From: Pseudoalteromonas sp. OOF1S-7
GTDB lineage: Bacteria > Pseudomonadota > Gammaproteobacteria > Enterobacterales > Alteromonadaceae
NCBI RefSeq assembly: GCF_022347765.1
Contig: NZ_JAKRFZ010000003.1
Location: 434,001 to 498,000, forward strand
Direction: 5' to 3'
Length of the DNA: 64,000 nucleotides
Within the stretch, counting starts at the first letter, position 1. Each line of letters begins with the position of its first letter. Shown piece by piece: positions 36,982 to 47,586 of the stretch. Below the pieces are notes generated by a model. It ran no database searches. It had not been told where the DNA came from and saw nothing but the letters and a program-made list of their open reading frames with translations. The position numbers and the translations under genes were made by a program.

Positions 36982-38238
36982 ATGTTAGAACGTAACATGA
37001 ATATTGCAGATTTTGACCCTGAACTAGCTCAAGCGATCCAGTCGGAAACAACCCGTCAGGAAGAGCACATCGAGCTTATCGCATCTGAAAACTACTGTAG
37101 CCCGCGTGTACTTGAGGCTCAGGGGTCACAGTTAACCAACAAATATGCTGAAGGTTATCCGGGTAAGCGCTACTACGGTGGCTGTGAGCACGTTGACGTG
37201 GTTGAGCAACTGGCGATTGATCGTGCCTGTGAACTGTTTGGTTGTGACTACGCAAACGTTCAGCCACACGCGGGTTCTCAGGCAAATGCCGCGGTTTTCC
37301 AGGCACTGCTTCAGCCGCACGACACCGTTCTGGGCATGAGCCTGGCACACGGTGGCCACCTGACACACGGCTCTCACGTGAATTTCTCAGGTAAGACGTA
37401 CAATGCGATTCAGTACGGCCTGAATGAAGAAACGGGCGAAATTGACTACGCGCAAGTAGAAGCGCTGGCATTAGAGCACAAGCCAAAAATGATCATCGGT
37501 GGTTTCTCGGCATACTCAGGTATTGTTGACTGGGCTAAGTTCCGTGAAATTGCAGACAAAGTAGGTGCTTACCTGCTGGTTGATATGGCACACGTTGCTG
37601 GTTTGGTTGCGGCAGGTATCTACCCAAGCCCAATCCCACACGCACACGTTGTTACTACGACTACCCACAAAACTCTGGCGGGTCCTCGCGGTGGTCTGAT
37701 CCTTTCTGCATGTGGCGATGCCGACATCTATAAAAAGCTTAACAGCGCGGTTTTCCCGGGCGGTCAGGGTGGTCCTCTGTGTCACGTGATTGCAGCCAAA
37801 GCCGTTGCATTCAAAGAAGCTTTACAGGACGACTTCAAAGCTTACCAGACGCAAGTGGTTAAAAACGCCCAGGCTATGGTGGCTGTACTTCAGGAGCGTG
37901 GCTACAAAGTGGTTTCTGGTAAGACTGACAACCACCTGTTCCTGCTGGACTTGATCGACAAAGACATCACAGGTAAAGATGCCGACGCAGCGCTTGGCCG
38001 TGCCAACATCACGGTTAACAAGAACTCAGTACCTAACGATCCGCGTTCTCCGTTCGTTACTTCAGGTCTGCGCATTGGTTCACCGGCAATTACCCGTCGT
38101 GGCTTTAAAGAAGCTGAAGCAAGTGAGCTGGCTGGCTGGATCTGTGATGTACTGGACAACATCGAAGACGAAACAGTACAGGCGCAAGTGAAAGAAAAAG
38201 TAAAAGCAATCTGCGCTAAACTGCCTGTTTACGCATAA
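36982..38238 (+). CDS. glyA: Serine hydroxymethyltransferase
   Basis: 418 residues from ATG at 36982, with TAGGAGA upstream; the family start is [15 protein letters not shown]. The PLP lysine is in [16 protein letters not shown] (near 229). It interconverts serine and glycine with tetrahydrofolate. Codon use is strongly biased to frequent codons (for example CTG, GGT, CGT), as expected for a highly expressed gene. It has its own promoter and terminator. Confidence 0.97.
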   Translation: MLERNMNIADFDPELAQAIQSETTRQEEHIELIASENYCSPRVLEAQGSQLTNKYAEGYPGKRYYGGCEHVDVVEQLAIDRACELFGCDYANVQPHAGSQANAAVFQALLQPHDTVLGMSLAHGGHLTHGSHVNFSGKTYNAIQYGLNEETGEIDYAQVEALALEHKPKMIIGGFSAYSGIVDWAKFREIADKVGAYLLVDMAHVAGLVAAGIYPSPIPHAHVVTTTTHKTLAGPRGGLILSACGDADIYKKLNSAVFPGGQGGPLCHVIAAKAVAFKEALQDDFKAYQTQVVKNAQAMVAVLQERGYKVVSGKTDNHLFLLDLIDKDITGKDADAALGRANITVNKNSVPNDPRSPFVTSGLRIGSPAITRRGFKEAEASELAGWICDVLDNIEDETVQAQVKEKVKAICAKLPVYA

Positions 38239-38265
38239 ATCTCAGTTACCACAGAGATATGACAG

Positions 38266-38295
38266 AAGGCTGCCCTACTCAGAGCGGCCTTTTTT
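38266..38295 (+). terminator. Terminator behind glyA
   Basis: AAGGCTGC pairs with GCGGCCTT (one wobble) followed by six T. 28 bases after the glyA stop. Confidence 0.85.
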
Positions 38296-38405
38296 ATGTG
38301 CACCATAAGGTACTATCTTGATATACTTCCGGCAATTGGCTCAATTTGCATCGTGACACAATCACTGCAACTTGAGTGTTTGTCAGTTTTTCATAGTGAG
38401 CGTTT

Positions 38406-38858
38406 ATGCACTGTCCATTTTGTACTGCAAAAGAAACCAAAGTGATTGATTCACGGTTAGTCGGCTCGGGCCACCAGGTTCGCAGGCGGCGTGAGTGTAT
38501 TTTATGCCATGAGCGCTTTACCACTTTTGAAGGTGCTGAGCTGGTGATGCCCAGAGTTATCAAGCAAGATGGCTCCAGGGAGCCGTTCAACGAAGATAAG
38601 TTGCAAAATGGTCTGCATCGTGCGCTGGAAAAGCGTCCGGTAAGCACAGAGCAAATTGAAGAAGTGGTGCATCAGATCAAGTCACAATTGCGTGCTACAG
38701 GGGAGCGAGAAGTGCCCAGTCAGCTGGTGGGTGAGTGCATTATGGAAGCGCTGAAAAAACTCGATAAAGTGGCCTATGTACGTTTTGCGTCGGTCTATCG
38801 TTGTTTTGAAGACGTAAAAGAGTTTGGCGAAGAAATTGCCCGGCTGGGGGATGAATGA
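38406..38858 (+). CDS. nrdR: Transcriptional repressor NrdR
   Basis: 150 residues: zinc ribbon at the N-terminus ([17 protein letters not shown] and [12 protein letters not shown], two C-x2-C pairs) and an ATP-cone from about residue 47. It represses ribonucleotide reductase genes according to ATP/dATP. First gene of the nrdR-rib cluster; it overlaps ribD by four bases (ATGA). Confidence 0.97.
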   Translation: MHCPFCTAKETKVIDSRLVGSGHQVRRRRECILCHERFTTFEGAELVMPRVIKQDGSREPFNEDKLQNGLHRALEKRPVSTEQIEEVVHQIKSQLRATGEREVPSQLVGECIMEALKKLDKVAYVRFASVYRCFEDVKEFGEEIARLGDE

Positions 38859-39973
38859 GTTTTACACAGGCCGATCAGACTTATATGGCACGGGCCATTG
38901 AATTGGCGCAGCAGGGCCGTTTTACCACCACCCCAAACCCCAATGTGGGCTGCGTCATCGTCAATGACGGCGAGATTGTCGGAGAAGGCTTTCATTTACG
39001 TGCCGGTGAGCCTCATGCCGAAGTGCATGCCCTGCGAGAAGCTAAAGTGCGCGCTCGTGGTGCAACAGCCTATGTCACGCTTGAGCCCTGTAGCCATTAC
39101 GGCCGTACTCCCCCGTGTGCAAAAGGTCTGATCGAAGCCGGAGTGAGCAAAGTCATTGCTGCTATGGTCGATCCTAACCCTGAAGTGGCCGGGCGGGGAT
39201 TGGCGATGCTCAATGAGGCTGGAATAGAAACAGCCTCCGGATTGCTGGAGCAACAGGCCCGAGCACTGAACAAGGGATTCTTAAAGCGCATGGAGCAGGG
39301 GCGTCCCTATGTTGTCTGTAAACTCGCTGCCAGCCTGGACGGTAAGACCGCACTGGGGAATGGTGAAAGTAAGTGGATCACAGGGCCTGCGGCGCGACGA
39401 GATGTACAGCTGGGTCGGGCGCAAAGTTGTGCGATTTTGAGTGGTGCGGACACAGTACTGGTTGATGATGCCCGGCTCAATGTACGCTCAGAAGAGTTGA
39501 CGGATATTGTCCGCCCCGTAGAGCAGTGGCGGCAGCCTGTGCGAGTGATCATCGACTCGCAAAATCGCCTGCACCCGGATCTGGCGTTGTTTAAAACCCC
39601 TTCTCCTGTCGTTATTTTACGCTCAGACCTTGATAATCAGCACAACTGGCCACATTTCGTAGAGCAAATTAAAATTAATACCCGGGCAGGCAAAATTGAC
39701 CTGCAAGCGGCGCTGGCCACTTTGGCTGAGCGCAATATTAATCAGATCTGGCTGGAGGCGGGGGCGACGCTGGCAGGTGCCATGCATCAGCAAGGCTTGA
39801 TTGATGAGTATTTGATTTATCTGGCGCCCAAGATCATTGGTACGGATGGCAGAGACTTATTTAACAGTGCACCGCTTTCGTCGATGAGCCAGATCACTGA
39901 ATTACAGATAGCAGAAATCACACCGATTGGGACCGATATTCGTATCACCGCACACAAACAACAAGGTAAGTAA
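38855..39973 (+). CDS. ribD: Riboflavin biosynthesis deaminase/reductase
   Basis: 372 residues. The N-terminal deaminase domain has the zinc ligands HAEVHAL (near 50) and [11 protein letters not shown] (near 75-85). The C-terminal reductase domain begins near 145 with [22 protein letters not shown]. It performs steps two and three from GTP to riboflavin. ATGA overlap with nrdR; six bases before ribE. Confidence 0.97.
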   Translation: MSFTQADQTYMARAIELAQQGRFTTTPNPNVGCVIVNDGEIVGEGFHLRAGEPHAEVHALREAKVRARGATAYVTLEPCSHYGRTPPCAKGLIEAGVSKVIAAMVDPNPEVAGRGLAMLNEAGIETASGLLEQQARALNKGFLKRMEQGRPYVVCKLAASLDGKTALGNGESKWITGPAARRDVQLGRAQSCAILSGADTVLVDDARLNVRSEELTDIVRPVEQWRQPVRVIIDSQNRLHPDLALFKTPSPVVILRSDLDNQHNWPHFVEQIKINTRAGKIDLQAALATLAERNINQIWLEAGATLAGAMHQQGLIDEYLIYLAPKIIGTDGRDLFNSAPLSSMSQITELQIAEITPIGTDIRITAHKQQGK

Positions 39974-39979
39974 GACATT

Positions 39980-40636
39980 ATGTTTACAGGTATCATTGAA
40001 GCAACGGGCACGTTGACCGAGCTAACGCTCAAGCAAGGTGATCTCAGCGTGCGGGTTAGCAGCACAACACTGGATATGAATGATGTGCAGCTGGGCGATA
40101 GCATTGCGACTAACGGAGTGTGTTTGACCGTGGTTGAAAAGTTTGCTGATGGCTTTCGTGCCGATGTATCCAATGAAACACTGAAGCTGACACGCTTCGG
40201 TGAGTACCGGGTTGGACAAAAAGTCAATCTGGAAAAGGCGCTGCAGCCAGTCTCTCGGCTCGGTGGGCATCTGGTCTCGGGTCATGTTGATGGCATTGCC
40301 GAAGTGGTTGCCGTACAGCCCAATGCCCGTGCCACAGATTACTGGCTCAAAGCGCCTGCGCAACTAACGAAATACATACCCTATAAAGGATCGGTGGCCA
40401 TCGATGGTGTTAGCCTGACAGTAAATGACCTCGATGGCGATAAATTCAAGTTGACGATTGTGCCGCATACCGCACAGGAAACCATCATTACTGATTTTAA
40501 GGTAGGGACCTTGATCAACCTCGAAGTGGATCAGATAGCACGTTATCTGGAAAGGTTGATCCAGGGCGAATCGGCTGCGACGCAGCAATCTACTCTCACA
40601 ACCAGCTTGCTGGCCAAAGCTGGCTTTATTAAATAA
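39980..40636 (+). CDS. ribE: Riboflavin synthase alpha subunit
   Basis: 218 residues made of two lumazine-binding repeats: MFTGIIEATGTL at the start with GDSIATNGVCLTV, and the second half with GSVAIDGVSLTVND. It dismutates two 6,7-dimethyl-8-ribityllumazine molecules to riboflavin. In E. coli the gene is called ribC or ribE. It lies six bases behind ribD. Confidence 0.96.
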   Translation: MFTGIIEATGTLTELTLKQGDLSVRVSSTTLDMNDVQLGDSIATNGVCLTVVEKFADGFRADVSNETLKLTRFGEYRVGQKVNLEKALQPVSRLGGHLVSGHVDGIAEVVAVQPNARATDYWLKAPAQLTKYIPYKGSVAIDGVSLTVNDLDGDKFKLTIVPHTAQETIITDFKVGTLINLEVDQIARYLERLIQGESAATQQSTLTTSLLAKAGFIK

Positions 40637-40669
40637 CTTGCCAATAACGCACTTACTAACGGGAAGATT

Positions 40670-41782
40670 ATGAGCTTAAACAGCGCACAAGAAATCATCG
40701 ATGATATCAAAGCCGGTAAAATGGTGATTTTGATGGACGATGAAGACCGGGAAAATGAAGGCGATCTGATCATTGCGGCAGAGCATATCACGCCAGAAGC
40801 AATTAACTTTATGGCGACCTACGGCCGTGGCCTGATCTGTCTGACAATGACACAGGAGCGTTGCCAGCAGCTTGACTTACCGCTGATGGTAAAAAATAAC
40901 GGCGCTCAGTTTTCAACCAATTTCACGATGTCTATTGAGGCCGCGAAAGGCGTGACCACAGGTATTTCGGCAGCAGACCGTGCTCGTACAGTGCAGGCGG
41001 CCGTTGCTAAAGGTGCAGTGCCAGAAGACATAGTGCAGCCAGGTCATATCTTCCCGATCATGGCACAACCCGGTGGGGTATTGACTCGTGCAGGCCACAC
41101 CGAAGCGGGTTGCGACTTGGCACGTCTGGCGGGTCTTGAACCATCCTCTGTGATTGTTGAGATCCTCAACCCGGATGGCACTATGGCGAGGCGTCCTGAA
41201 CTGGAAGTATTTGCCAAAGAGCACGGCATTAAAATTGGCACCATTGCTGATTTAATTGAGTATCGTAATCTCAATGAAACGACCATTGAAAAAGTGGCAC
41301 AATGCAAGTTACCGACTGAATACGGCGAGTTTGATTTGGTCACTTATAAAGACACGATAGACAACCAGTTGCATTATGCATTGCTTAAAGGTGAAGTGAG
41401 CGGCGATGATGCCACGTTAGTCAGAGTACATCTGCAGAGTACATTTAATGATACGCTGCTGTCCGACCGCAGTGCCGATCGTAGCTGGACCTTGCATGGG
41501 GCAATGAAATACATCGCCGACAATAATGGTGTGCTGGTTATCCTGGGTAAACAAGAAAAAACCGAAGACCTGGAGCAGCTCGTGAAAGCGTTTGCAGCAG
41601 AAGACGCAGGTGAGAAACCCAATTATCGCAAGTTTCAGGGGACCTCCAGAACCGTAGGTGTTGGTTCGCAAATCCTCGCTGATCTGGGGATCAGTAAAAT
41701 GCGCCTGATGAGTTTACCGAAAAAATATCACGCACTTTCAGGCTTCCACTTAGAAGTCGTCGATTACGTAGAACCTCAATAA
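40670..41782 (+). CDS. ribB: 3,4-dihydroxy-2-butanone 4-phosphate synthase fused to a degenerate GTP cyclohydrolase II domain
   Basis: 370 residues. The N-terminal RibB domain is complete: [17 protein letters not shown] (acidic metal loop, near 21-38), [20 protein letters not shown] and [13 protein letters not shown]. The C-terminal half aligns with GTP cyclohydrolase II, but the zinc cysteines of RibA (C-x10-C-x-C) are missing: the matching region reads [16 protein letters not shown] without cysteine. Such RibBX-type proteins are known in gammaproteobacteria and are probably active only as RibB. A separate ribA would be expected elsewhere. Often annotated ribBA. Confidence 0.9.
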   Translation: MSLNSAQEIIDDIKAGKMVILMDDEDRENEGDLIIAAEHITPEAINFMATYGRGLICLTMTQERCQQLDLPLMVKNNGAQFSTNFTMSIEAAKGVTTGISAADRARTVQAAVAKGAVPEDIVQPGHIFPIMAQPGGVLTRAGHTEAGCDLARLAGLEPSSVIVEILNPDGTMARRPELEVFAKEHGIKIGTIADLIEYRNLNETTIEKVAQCKLPTEYGEFDLVTYKDTIDNQLHYALLKGEVSGDDATLVRVHLQSTFNDTLLSDRSADRSWTLHGAMKYIADNNGVLVILGKQEKTEDLEQLVKAFAAEDAGEKPNYRKFQGTSRTVGVGSQILADLGISKMRLMSLPKKYHALSGFHLEVVDYVEPQ

Positions 41783-41802
41783 TTTACGAATAACAGCACG
41801 AG

Positions 41803-41842
41803 CGCCTGGCAGGGATTTCCCTGTAGGCGTTTCGTCTTTTTC
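41803..41842 (+). terminator. Terminator between ribB and ribH
   Basis: CGCCTGGCAGGG pairs with CCCTGTAGGCG (two-base and one-base bulge) around a short ATTT loop, followed by a T-rich stretch. It may end or attenuate the nrdR-ribDEB transcript before ribH. Confidence 0.7.
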
Positions 41843-41898
41843 TATGCTATTATGCGCCTCAATTTGGCAATTGCTTATACTAGATTAGGAATCATCTA

Positions 41899-42363
41899 AT
41901 GAAAATCATCGAAGGTAATAAATACGCACCGGGCAAGAAATTTGCCATTGTCATCTCTCGTTTTAACGATTTTATCGGCAGCAGCCTGTTAGACGGTGCG
42001 GTTGATGAGTTAAAGCGCACGGGTGGCGTAAAGGATGAAGACATCACTGTGGTGTATGTACCGGGTGCGGTAGAATTACCTTTGGCGGCAAAGCGTGTTG
42101 CAATGAAGAAAGAACACGATGCCATCATTGCATTAGGTGTCATCATCCGTGGTGGTACGCCTCATTTTGACCTGGTTGCAAATGAGTCAAACAAAGGTCT
42201 GGCGAGCGTATCTCTGGACTACGATATCCCGGTTGCCTTTGGTGTGTTAACCACCGAAAGTATTGAGCAGGCCATCGAGCGCGCGGGAACCAAAATGGGC
42301 AACAAGGGTGGCGAAGCTGCACTTGGTGCACTAGAAATGGTTAACGTGTTAGAGCAAATTTAA
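41899..42363 (+). CDS. ribH: 6,7-dimethyl-8-ribityllumazine synthase
   Basis: 154 residues with the family motifs [28 protein letters not shown] and [15 protein letters not shown]. It condenses the ribityl-pyrimidine with dihydroxybutanone phosphate. The terminator upstream and an AT-rich TATACT (41876-41881) suggest a promoter of its own. It is followed after 11 bases by nusB. Confidence 0.97.
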   Translation: MKIIEGNKYAPGKKFAIVISRFNDFIGSSLLDGAVDELKRTGGVKDEDITVVYVPGAVELPLAAKRVAMKKEHDAIIALGVIIRGGTPHFDLVANESNKGLASVSLDYDIPVAFGVLTTESIEQAIERAGTKMGNKGGEAALGALEMVNVLEQI

Positions 42364-42374
42364 GAGGAATCTCA

Positions 42375-42785
42375 GTGAAACCAGCAGCTAGACGTAAGGC
42401 GCGTGTCCTTGCCCTTCAGGCAGTATATTCTTGGCAGCTAAGTGGCAACCCCATTGCTGATATCGAACAGCAAATGCTGATCGAAAACGACGTTTCAAAG
42501 GTTGATGTCGAGTATTTCAAGGATCTGGCACGTGGTGTTGCAGTAAACTGCAAACAGCTAGATGAATTGATGACACCGCATTTATCTCGTCCATTTGACG
42601 ACCTGGATATGGTTGAGAAAGCCGTACTGCGCGTCAGCATTTACGAGTTAAAATTCCGCGAAGACGTCCCATACAAAGTCGCCATTAACGAAGGGATTGA
42701 GCTGGCGAAAATGTTTGGTGCCGAAGACAGTCACAAATTTGTCAACGGCGTACTGGACAAAGCGGTTAAGATAATCCGCAAGTAA
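42375..42785 (+). CDS. nusB: Transcription antitermination factor NusB
   Basis: 136 residues, GTG start at 42375. All-helical NusB family protein: [19 protein letters not shown] near the start and [22 protein letters not shown] near the end. With NusE (S10) it binds boxA RNA in rRNA operons. The ribH-nusB linkage is common in gammaproteobacteria. Confidence 0.96.
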   Translation: MKPAARRKARVLALQAVYSWQLSGNPIADIEQQMLIENDVSKVDVEYFKDLARGVAVNCKQLDELMTPHLSRPFDDLDMVEKAVLRVSIYELKFREDVPYKVAINEGIELAKMFGAEDSHKFVNGVLDKAVKIIRK

Positions 42786-42801
42786 TCGAGACCGTGAGGA
42801 G

Positions 42802-42825
42802 AGCCGGCATAGGCCGGCTTTTTTA
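42802..42825 (+). terminator. Terminator between nusB and thiL
   Basis: AGCCGGC-ATAG-GCCGGCT with six T. It ends only four bases before the thiL ATG. Confidence 0.85.
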
Positions 42826-42829
42826 ATGT

Positions 42830-43789
42830 ATGAAGGAATTTGAGTTAATCAACCATTACTTCAAGGGACGCGGCATTGCGCGTCGTGATGTAAAGGTTGG
42901 CATTGGTGATGATTGTGCCATAGTAACGGTTCCTGAAAAGCACCAACTTGCCATTACCACAGACACCCTGGTTGCCGGTGTACATTTTTTTGACGATATT
43001 CCACCCAGAGCATTAGGTCATAGAGCCTTAGCTGTCAATCTCAGCGATTTGGCTGCTATGGGGGCTGAGCCGACTTGGATCTCCATTGGGTTGACCTTGC
43101 CCGAAGTCGATATGGACTGGCTGGAAGCGTTTACCGAAGGTATGCATGAGATTGCGGAATACTATAATGTGCAGCTGATCGGCGGAGATACCACTCAGGG
43201 TCCACTGACTATCACCATTTGCGCGAAAGGGATCATTCCCAATGACAAGGCACTGACACGTTCTGGCGCCAAAGTGGGTGACTGGATCTATGTTACGGGC
43301 GAGCTGGGTGATGCCGCACTGGCTATTGAAGCGCGTAAGCGCCAGATCCCGCTTGGTGATAAGCAATTGAAACGGCTTGAAGAGAAACTGCATTTTCCCA
43401 CACCCAGAGTCGCTGCGGGGCAGGTTTTACGTGGCATGGCAACAGCTTGTATTGATATTTCAGATGGCTTAGTCGCTGATTTACAGCACATCCTGAATAA
43501 GTCTGCCGTGGGGGCCATTGTCAACATTGAGGATGTGCCGGTATCACCTATTATGCAGCAGCTTCAACCCGATGCTTTGCGTCGCGAACTGAGCCTGGCG
43601 TATGGCGATGATTACGAGCTTTTGTTTACCGTTAATGACAGCAACAAAGGGGCTGTCGAGGCCCGGCTGCGTCAGTATGGAGTCGAGCCTGTTTGTATAG
43701 GTCAGATCACGGCCTCTGTGGGCAAGCTTGAGCTGCTCAATACGGGTGAAAAGTGCCCATTGCCGCGCAGCGGCTATCAACATTTTTAA
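42830..43789 (+). CDS. thiL: Thiamine-monophosphate kinase
   Basis: 319 residues. Typical motifs: VGIGDDCAIV (near 22), TTDTLVAGVHFF, LAVNLSDLAAMGA, LIGGDTTQGP and the C-terminal YGDDYELLFTV. It makes thiamine diphosphate. The ATG lies directly behind the T-run of a terminator and has no ribosome binding site, so most transcripts from nusB would not reach it; the message may be read through or leaderless. Followed by pgpA after 12 bases. Confidence 0.95.
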   Translation: MKEFELINHYFKGRGIARRDVKVGIGDDCAIVTVPEKHQLAITTDTLVAGVHFFDDIPPRALGHRALAVNLSDLAAMGAEPTWISIGLTLPEVDMDWLEAFTEGMHEIAEYYNVQLIGGDTTQGPLTITICAKGIIPNDKALTRSGAKVGDWIYVTGELGDAALAIEARKRQIPLGDKQLKRLEEKLHFPTPRVAAGQVLRGMATACIDISDGLVADLQHILNKSAVGAIVNIEDVPVSPIMQQLQPDALRRELSLAYGDDYELLFTVNDSNKGAVEARLRQYGVEPVCIGQITASVGKLELLNTGEKCPLPRSGYQHF

Positions 43790-43801
43790 TGAGGAGCAGG
43801 T

Positions 43802-44287
43802 TTGAATAAGCCGTTATCATTCAACCTTAAACGCCCACATCACTTTTTGGCTTTGGGGTTTGGTTTAGGACTGGCACCTAAAGCCCCGGGTACCTTCGGT
43901 ACTTTGGCGGCACTTCCTTTTATTTTGCTGACAATGGGTCAACCCCTGTGGTTGCAAGTGACGCTGGCTATGGTGATAAGCCTGGCTGGCTTTTGGATCT
44001 GTGGCAAAACGGCGCGAGATGTCGGTGTACATGATCATCCTGCGATTGTCTGGGATGAAGTTGCCGGGTTTTATATAACCATGGTGGGGGCTGCAATTAG
44101 CTGGCAGTCTTTGCTGGTCGGCTTTTTGCTGTTTCGCTTTTTCGACATCGCAAAGCCTGGTCCTATCCGACTGTTGGACAGAAAGCTCCATGGTGGATTA
44201 GGGATCATGGCGGATGATTTGCTTGCCGGGATATTTTCATTGATTTGTCTGCAAGCTTTGTTTAAAACAGGGGTCCTGGGCGGCTAA
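43802..44287 (+). CDS. pgpA: Phosphatidylglycerophosphatase A
   Basis: 161 residues, several membrane helices. Conserved elements: GFGLGLAPKAPGTFGTLAALP at the start, VWDEVAGFYITM (D and E of the active site) and FRFFDIAKPGPIRLLDRK. It dephosphorylates phosphatidylglycerol phosphate in the inner membrane. Start TTG at 43802 with GAGGAG ten bases upstream. Confidence 0.95.
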   Translation: MNKPLSFNLKRPHHFLALGFGLGLAPKAPGTFGTLAALPFILLTMGQPLWLQVTLAMVISLAGFWICGKTARDVGVHDHPAIVWDEVAGFYITMVGAAISWQSLLVGFLLFRFFDIAKPGPIRLLDRKLHGGLGIMADDLLAGIFSLICLQALFKTGVLGG

Positions 44288-44315
44288 TTTAATTACGGGT
44301 ACTAAGAGGGAGCCT

Positions 44316-47300
44316 ATGCGTTTAATACTTCTACTGTTGCTGTGCATGTTCACCACAAGTGTGAATGCGGCAATTAATGATTATGTTGTTAAACAGTGGA
44401 GTATGCAAAATGGGCTGCCGTCGCAAAGTATCAAAAGTGTGGTTCAGGATCAGCAGGGATATATCTGGCTGGGCACACAATTTGGACTGAGTCGCTTTGA
44501 CGGCTTGCAGTTCAGTAATTACACAACACAAAACAGTGACTTTTTGGACAGTAACGCGGTTAACAAGCTCTTTGTTGACCGCTTTGGAATGTTGTGGATT
44601 GGTACCCGCAGAGGGGTGACCCGGTTAAATCCGCAAACCCTGCAGGCGGAGCGCTTTGAAGTCCAGGGTGAAGTCAGAGATATTCTTGAAGATCATAACG
44701 GCAATATTTGGGTTGCGGCAAATGGCTTATACTATGTGTCGGCCAAACGCCTGACGTTAGCAGAAAATAACCTCGACAGTAAAAAACTGTCGCTTACACA
44801 TATCAGCCAAATTGTTGGTTCAGTGACCAAGATGACGTCCTCTGAGCAGGGGATCTGGCTGGTCAATGAACGTCATTTGTTGCGGATCAGTGAGTCTCAA
44901 TCCATGGGCTCTAATGACATGCGACTGGAACTGTCCAGCAAAATTTCATTGCCACGCCAGCTGGCTCAAACCAACATTCATGATCTTGCCTGGATAGATG
45001 GCAAGCTTTTTCTGGCCTCTCAGTTAGGCGCTTATTTTCTCGATTTTGACGAAGTACTGAGGCGCTACGATGAGATTGGCAACAATGCGACCTATAAATT
45101 CCTCAGCGATCAACAAGGTGGCATGTGGGTCTCTACTTATGGTCGGTTACTTTACAAAGAAAGTGGTGGCCAGTGGCAGTATGTAGAGCTGGCGCAGCTT
45201 GATCAGGGGATCTGGTTCACCGATATCTTCATCGATAATGACTCAAATGTGTGGATGGCCAGTATTAATGAAGGTCTTTGGCTGGCCCACGCTGGCAGAG
45301 TGGAGCGTTTTGCCGTAGGGTCTCAGCGGGAGCAGGCCATTTCAGCTATAACACAAGACTTGCAGGGGAATGTTTGGGTTGCAACCCGTGAAGGTGTGGG
45401 GCGATTGGACAGCAGCGATAATTTTGAGCCTGTGATCAGCGCCGACCAGCTCAAAGGCGTCGAAATTCATGACATGGAGTTCATAGGCGAGCGCTTGTTT
45501 CTGGGCACCGGCCGCGGCGTGGTGATTTATGAGGACGATAAATTACTTGCTATCCCTAATCGTGAGTTTCGCCAGACTCAGGTCTTTACTCTGACTCCCT
45601 CCAATCAGGGGGGCTTGTGGCTGGGCACTGGACGTGGCCTGTACCGGCTCGATTATAGTGGCCTGACCCCCTTTACCTATAATGCTTTTCTTGGTAGCCA
45701 GTTTATTACTTATGTTGTTGATTTTCCTAGGTTTGGTTTTATTGGAACCGATAAAGGGGCCTATAAATACAATGAACGGGGAATTGAAAAAATTGGCGGG
45801 CAGACCTCGCTTGAATCCGCCTATGTAACCAGTATTTTGCACGTTGAAGGCAGCGCCACATTGGTGGGGACCTTCTATGACGGGCTCTATTATCGTAGTC
45901 AGGATGGAGACTGGCATCAGCTTGATGCCTCTCATGGCTTACCTTATGGCCCTATCTTGTCTCTGCACTTCGATAAAACCCAAGAGCTGGTGTGGGTCAG
46001 TACTATGAAAGGCGTGTATCGGATGCCGATCGCACAGTTTAATGAGGCTGTGCAAAACCTCCAGGTTGAGCAAGTGATTAATCCTTTTGACCGACAGCTG
46101 GATGGCGTCCCCAGTCAGTGCTGTACCGGCTTGGGGCACGATGCTGTGGTAGAGCAGGATGATTACCTGTTGTATCCCAGCCTGCAAGGCATCGTGCGGA
46201 TCCCGAAAAAAGTACAGTTATTCAGTGCTGCTGAGCTGGCACCTAAGTTTGAGAGCATCGCGACTGCTTACCGAAACCTGACTCCGGACAGGCTGGAAGG
46301 CCCGGTTGAACTTGATACCAGCGAACGCGACCTGACTATTCGCTATACTGCCATCGACTTCTATGCACCACAGAGTATCGAGTTTCGCTATAAACTGGAA
46401 GGTCATGACGCGCAGTGGCGCGATGCGCAATCGCGACGCGAAGCCATCTATACTAACTTACCGCCAGGCGATTTTACCTTCCTGCTGCAGGTGAAACGAC
46501 GCGGCCAGGACTGGCAACAGGCACATAACCTGTCGCTCAATCTGCAATTGCCTCAACGTTTTGATGAAACAGTCTTTTTCCGTTTGATTATCACCTGTGG
46601 CTTTATGTTTTTGTTCTATCTGGTGTTTTGGGTTTTTCGTACCCAGGAGCGACGCAAACAGGCGGCGCTGGAGGCGTTGGTAGCAGAACGCACCACTGAG
46701 CTGAGAAAGGCCAATGACAAACTTAATCAGGTGAATACGCAGCTAAAACTGGTCAGCCATTCCGATGAACTGACCGGGTTGCGCAGTCGCCGTTTCTTGT
46801 TTGATCAGCTGCCCAAGGATATTGAACATTATCAGCGCAATGCCCAGTCACTGCGTCAGCAGGATAAGAGCCTGGTGTTGATGATCCTGAATATCGATAG
46901 TTTCAGCAAAATCAATGATGCCTATGGCCCGATTGGTGGCGACAGCTGCCTTCAGCAACTGGCCACTTTGCTCAATACACGCACTCAGGGATCGGATTAT
47001 GTGGCACGCTGGAGTGGCGATGAGTTCTTGTTGCTATTGCGAGACTTTAAATGCTCTGAAGTTGAGCGCTATGTCAGTGAACTATGTAAAGCCATTGCAC
47101 AGTTTGACTTCAAATTACCCAATGGTAAATCGCTGAATCTGAGTGTTTCTGTGGGTTGGTCATTTTATCCACTGCCCTTATTGGGTGGCCAAGTGATCGG
47201 TTGGGAAGCGTCCGTTAACCTGGCAGATATTGCATTGCATGAAGTGAAACAGCGTGGCGGAGATGGTGCGGCAACCATTACGTTTGATGAGCAACTTGAT

Positions 47301-47393
47301 GCCTTTGAATTTGAACAGAGCCAGAATGTAGAATCACAACTGCAACTGCTGCAGTCGAATGGTCTGGCAGAAGTGAAAGTGTGGATGCGTTAG
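44316..47393 (+). CDS. Propeller-type sensor diguanylate cyclase
   Basis: 1025 residues. A signal peptide (MRLILLLLLCMFTTSVNA) is followed by periplasmic propeller repeats (DQQGYIWLGTQFGLSRFDGL, DRFGMLWIGTRRGVTRLNP), a Y_Y_Y-type domain (FRYKLEGHDAQWRDA) ending near 745, a membrane helix near 755-775, a short coiled coil, and a GGDEF domain from about 820. The active site reads SGDEF (near 900), a functional variant, so c-di-GMP synthesis is likely; no I-site RxxD is obvious. It has the same sensor design as the EAL protein at 5104-9576. It lies 28 bases behind pgpA. Confidence 0.92.
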   Translation: MRLILLLLLCMFTTSVNAAINDYVVKQWSMQNGLPSQSIKSVVQDQQGYIWLGTQFGLSRFDGLQFSNYTTQNSDFLDSNAVNKLFVDRFGMLWIGTRRGVTRLNPQTLQAERFEVQGEVRDILEDHNGNIWVAANGLYYVSAKRLTLAENNLDSKKLSLTHISQIVGSVTKMTSSEQGIWLVNERHLLRISESQSMGSNDMRLELSSKISLPRQLAQTNIHDLAWIDGKLFLASQLGAYFLDFDEVLRRYDEIGNNATYKFLSDQQGGMWVSTYGRLLYKESGGQWQYVELAQLDQGIWFTDIFIDNDSNVWMASINEGLWLAHAGRVERFAVGSQREQAISAITQDLQGNVWVATREGVGRLDSSDNFEPVISADQLKGVEIHDMEFIGERLFLGTGRGVVIYEDDKLLAIPNREFRQTQVFTLTPSNQGGLWLGTGRGLYRLDYSGLTPFTYNAFLGSQFITYVVDFPRFGFIGTDKGAYKYNERGIEKIGGQTSLESAYVTSILHVEGSATLVGTFYDGLYYRSQDGDWHQLDASHGLPYGPILSLHFDKTQELVWVSTMKGVYRMPIAQFNEAVQNLQVEQVINPFDRQLDGVPSQCCTGLGHDAVVEQDDYLLYPSLQGIVRIPKKVQLFSAAELAPKFESIATAYRNLTPDRLEGPVELDTSERDLTIRYTAIDFYAPQSIEFRYKLEGHDAQWRDAQSRREAIYTNLPPGDFTFLLQVKRRGQDWQQAHNLSLNLQLPQRFDETVFFRLIITCGFMFLFYLVFWVFRTQERRKQAALEALVAERTTELRKANDKLNQVNTQLKLVSHSDELTGLRSRRFLFDQLPKDIEHYQRNAQSLRQQDKSLVLMILNIDSFSKINDAYGPIGGDSCLQQLATLLNTRTQGSDYVARWSGDEFLLLLRDFKCSEVERYVSELCKAIAQFDFKLPNGKSLNLSVSVGWSFYPLPLLGGQVIGWEASVNLADIALHEVKQRGGDGAATITFDEQLDAFEFEQSQNVESQLQLLQSNGLAEVKVWMR

Positions 47394-47586
47394 CCTGCTA
47401 TGTCGTTTTCATTGTCTCTAAGCATGAAAAAACGAATAAACCAGGTCGAGTATTGAGTAATTATCAACGGATATTATAAATTTAACTACTTTTAATTTGA
47501 AATGAGATAAATATAATATACTCTCTATATATCGAGCTTAATTAACTTAGAAAATTCTAAATTCAACAATCTATGAGAGTAATCCA

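Noticed and set aside
40637..40669. FMN riboswitch before ribB
   Set aside because: The gap between ribE and ribB is only 33 bases, too short for the aptamer, and the 116 bases before ribH show none of its conserved parts.
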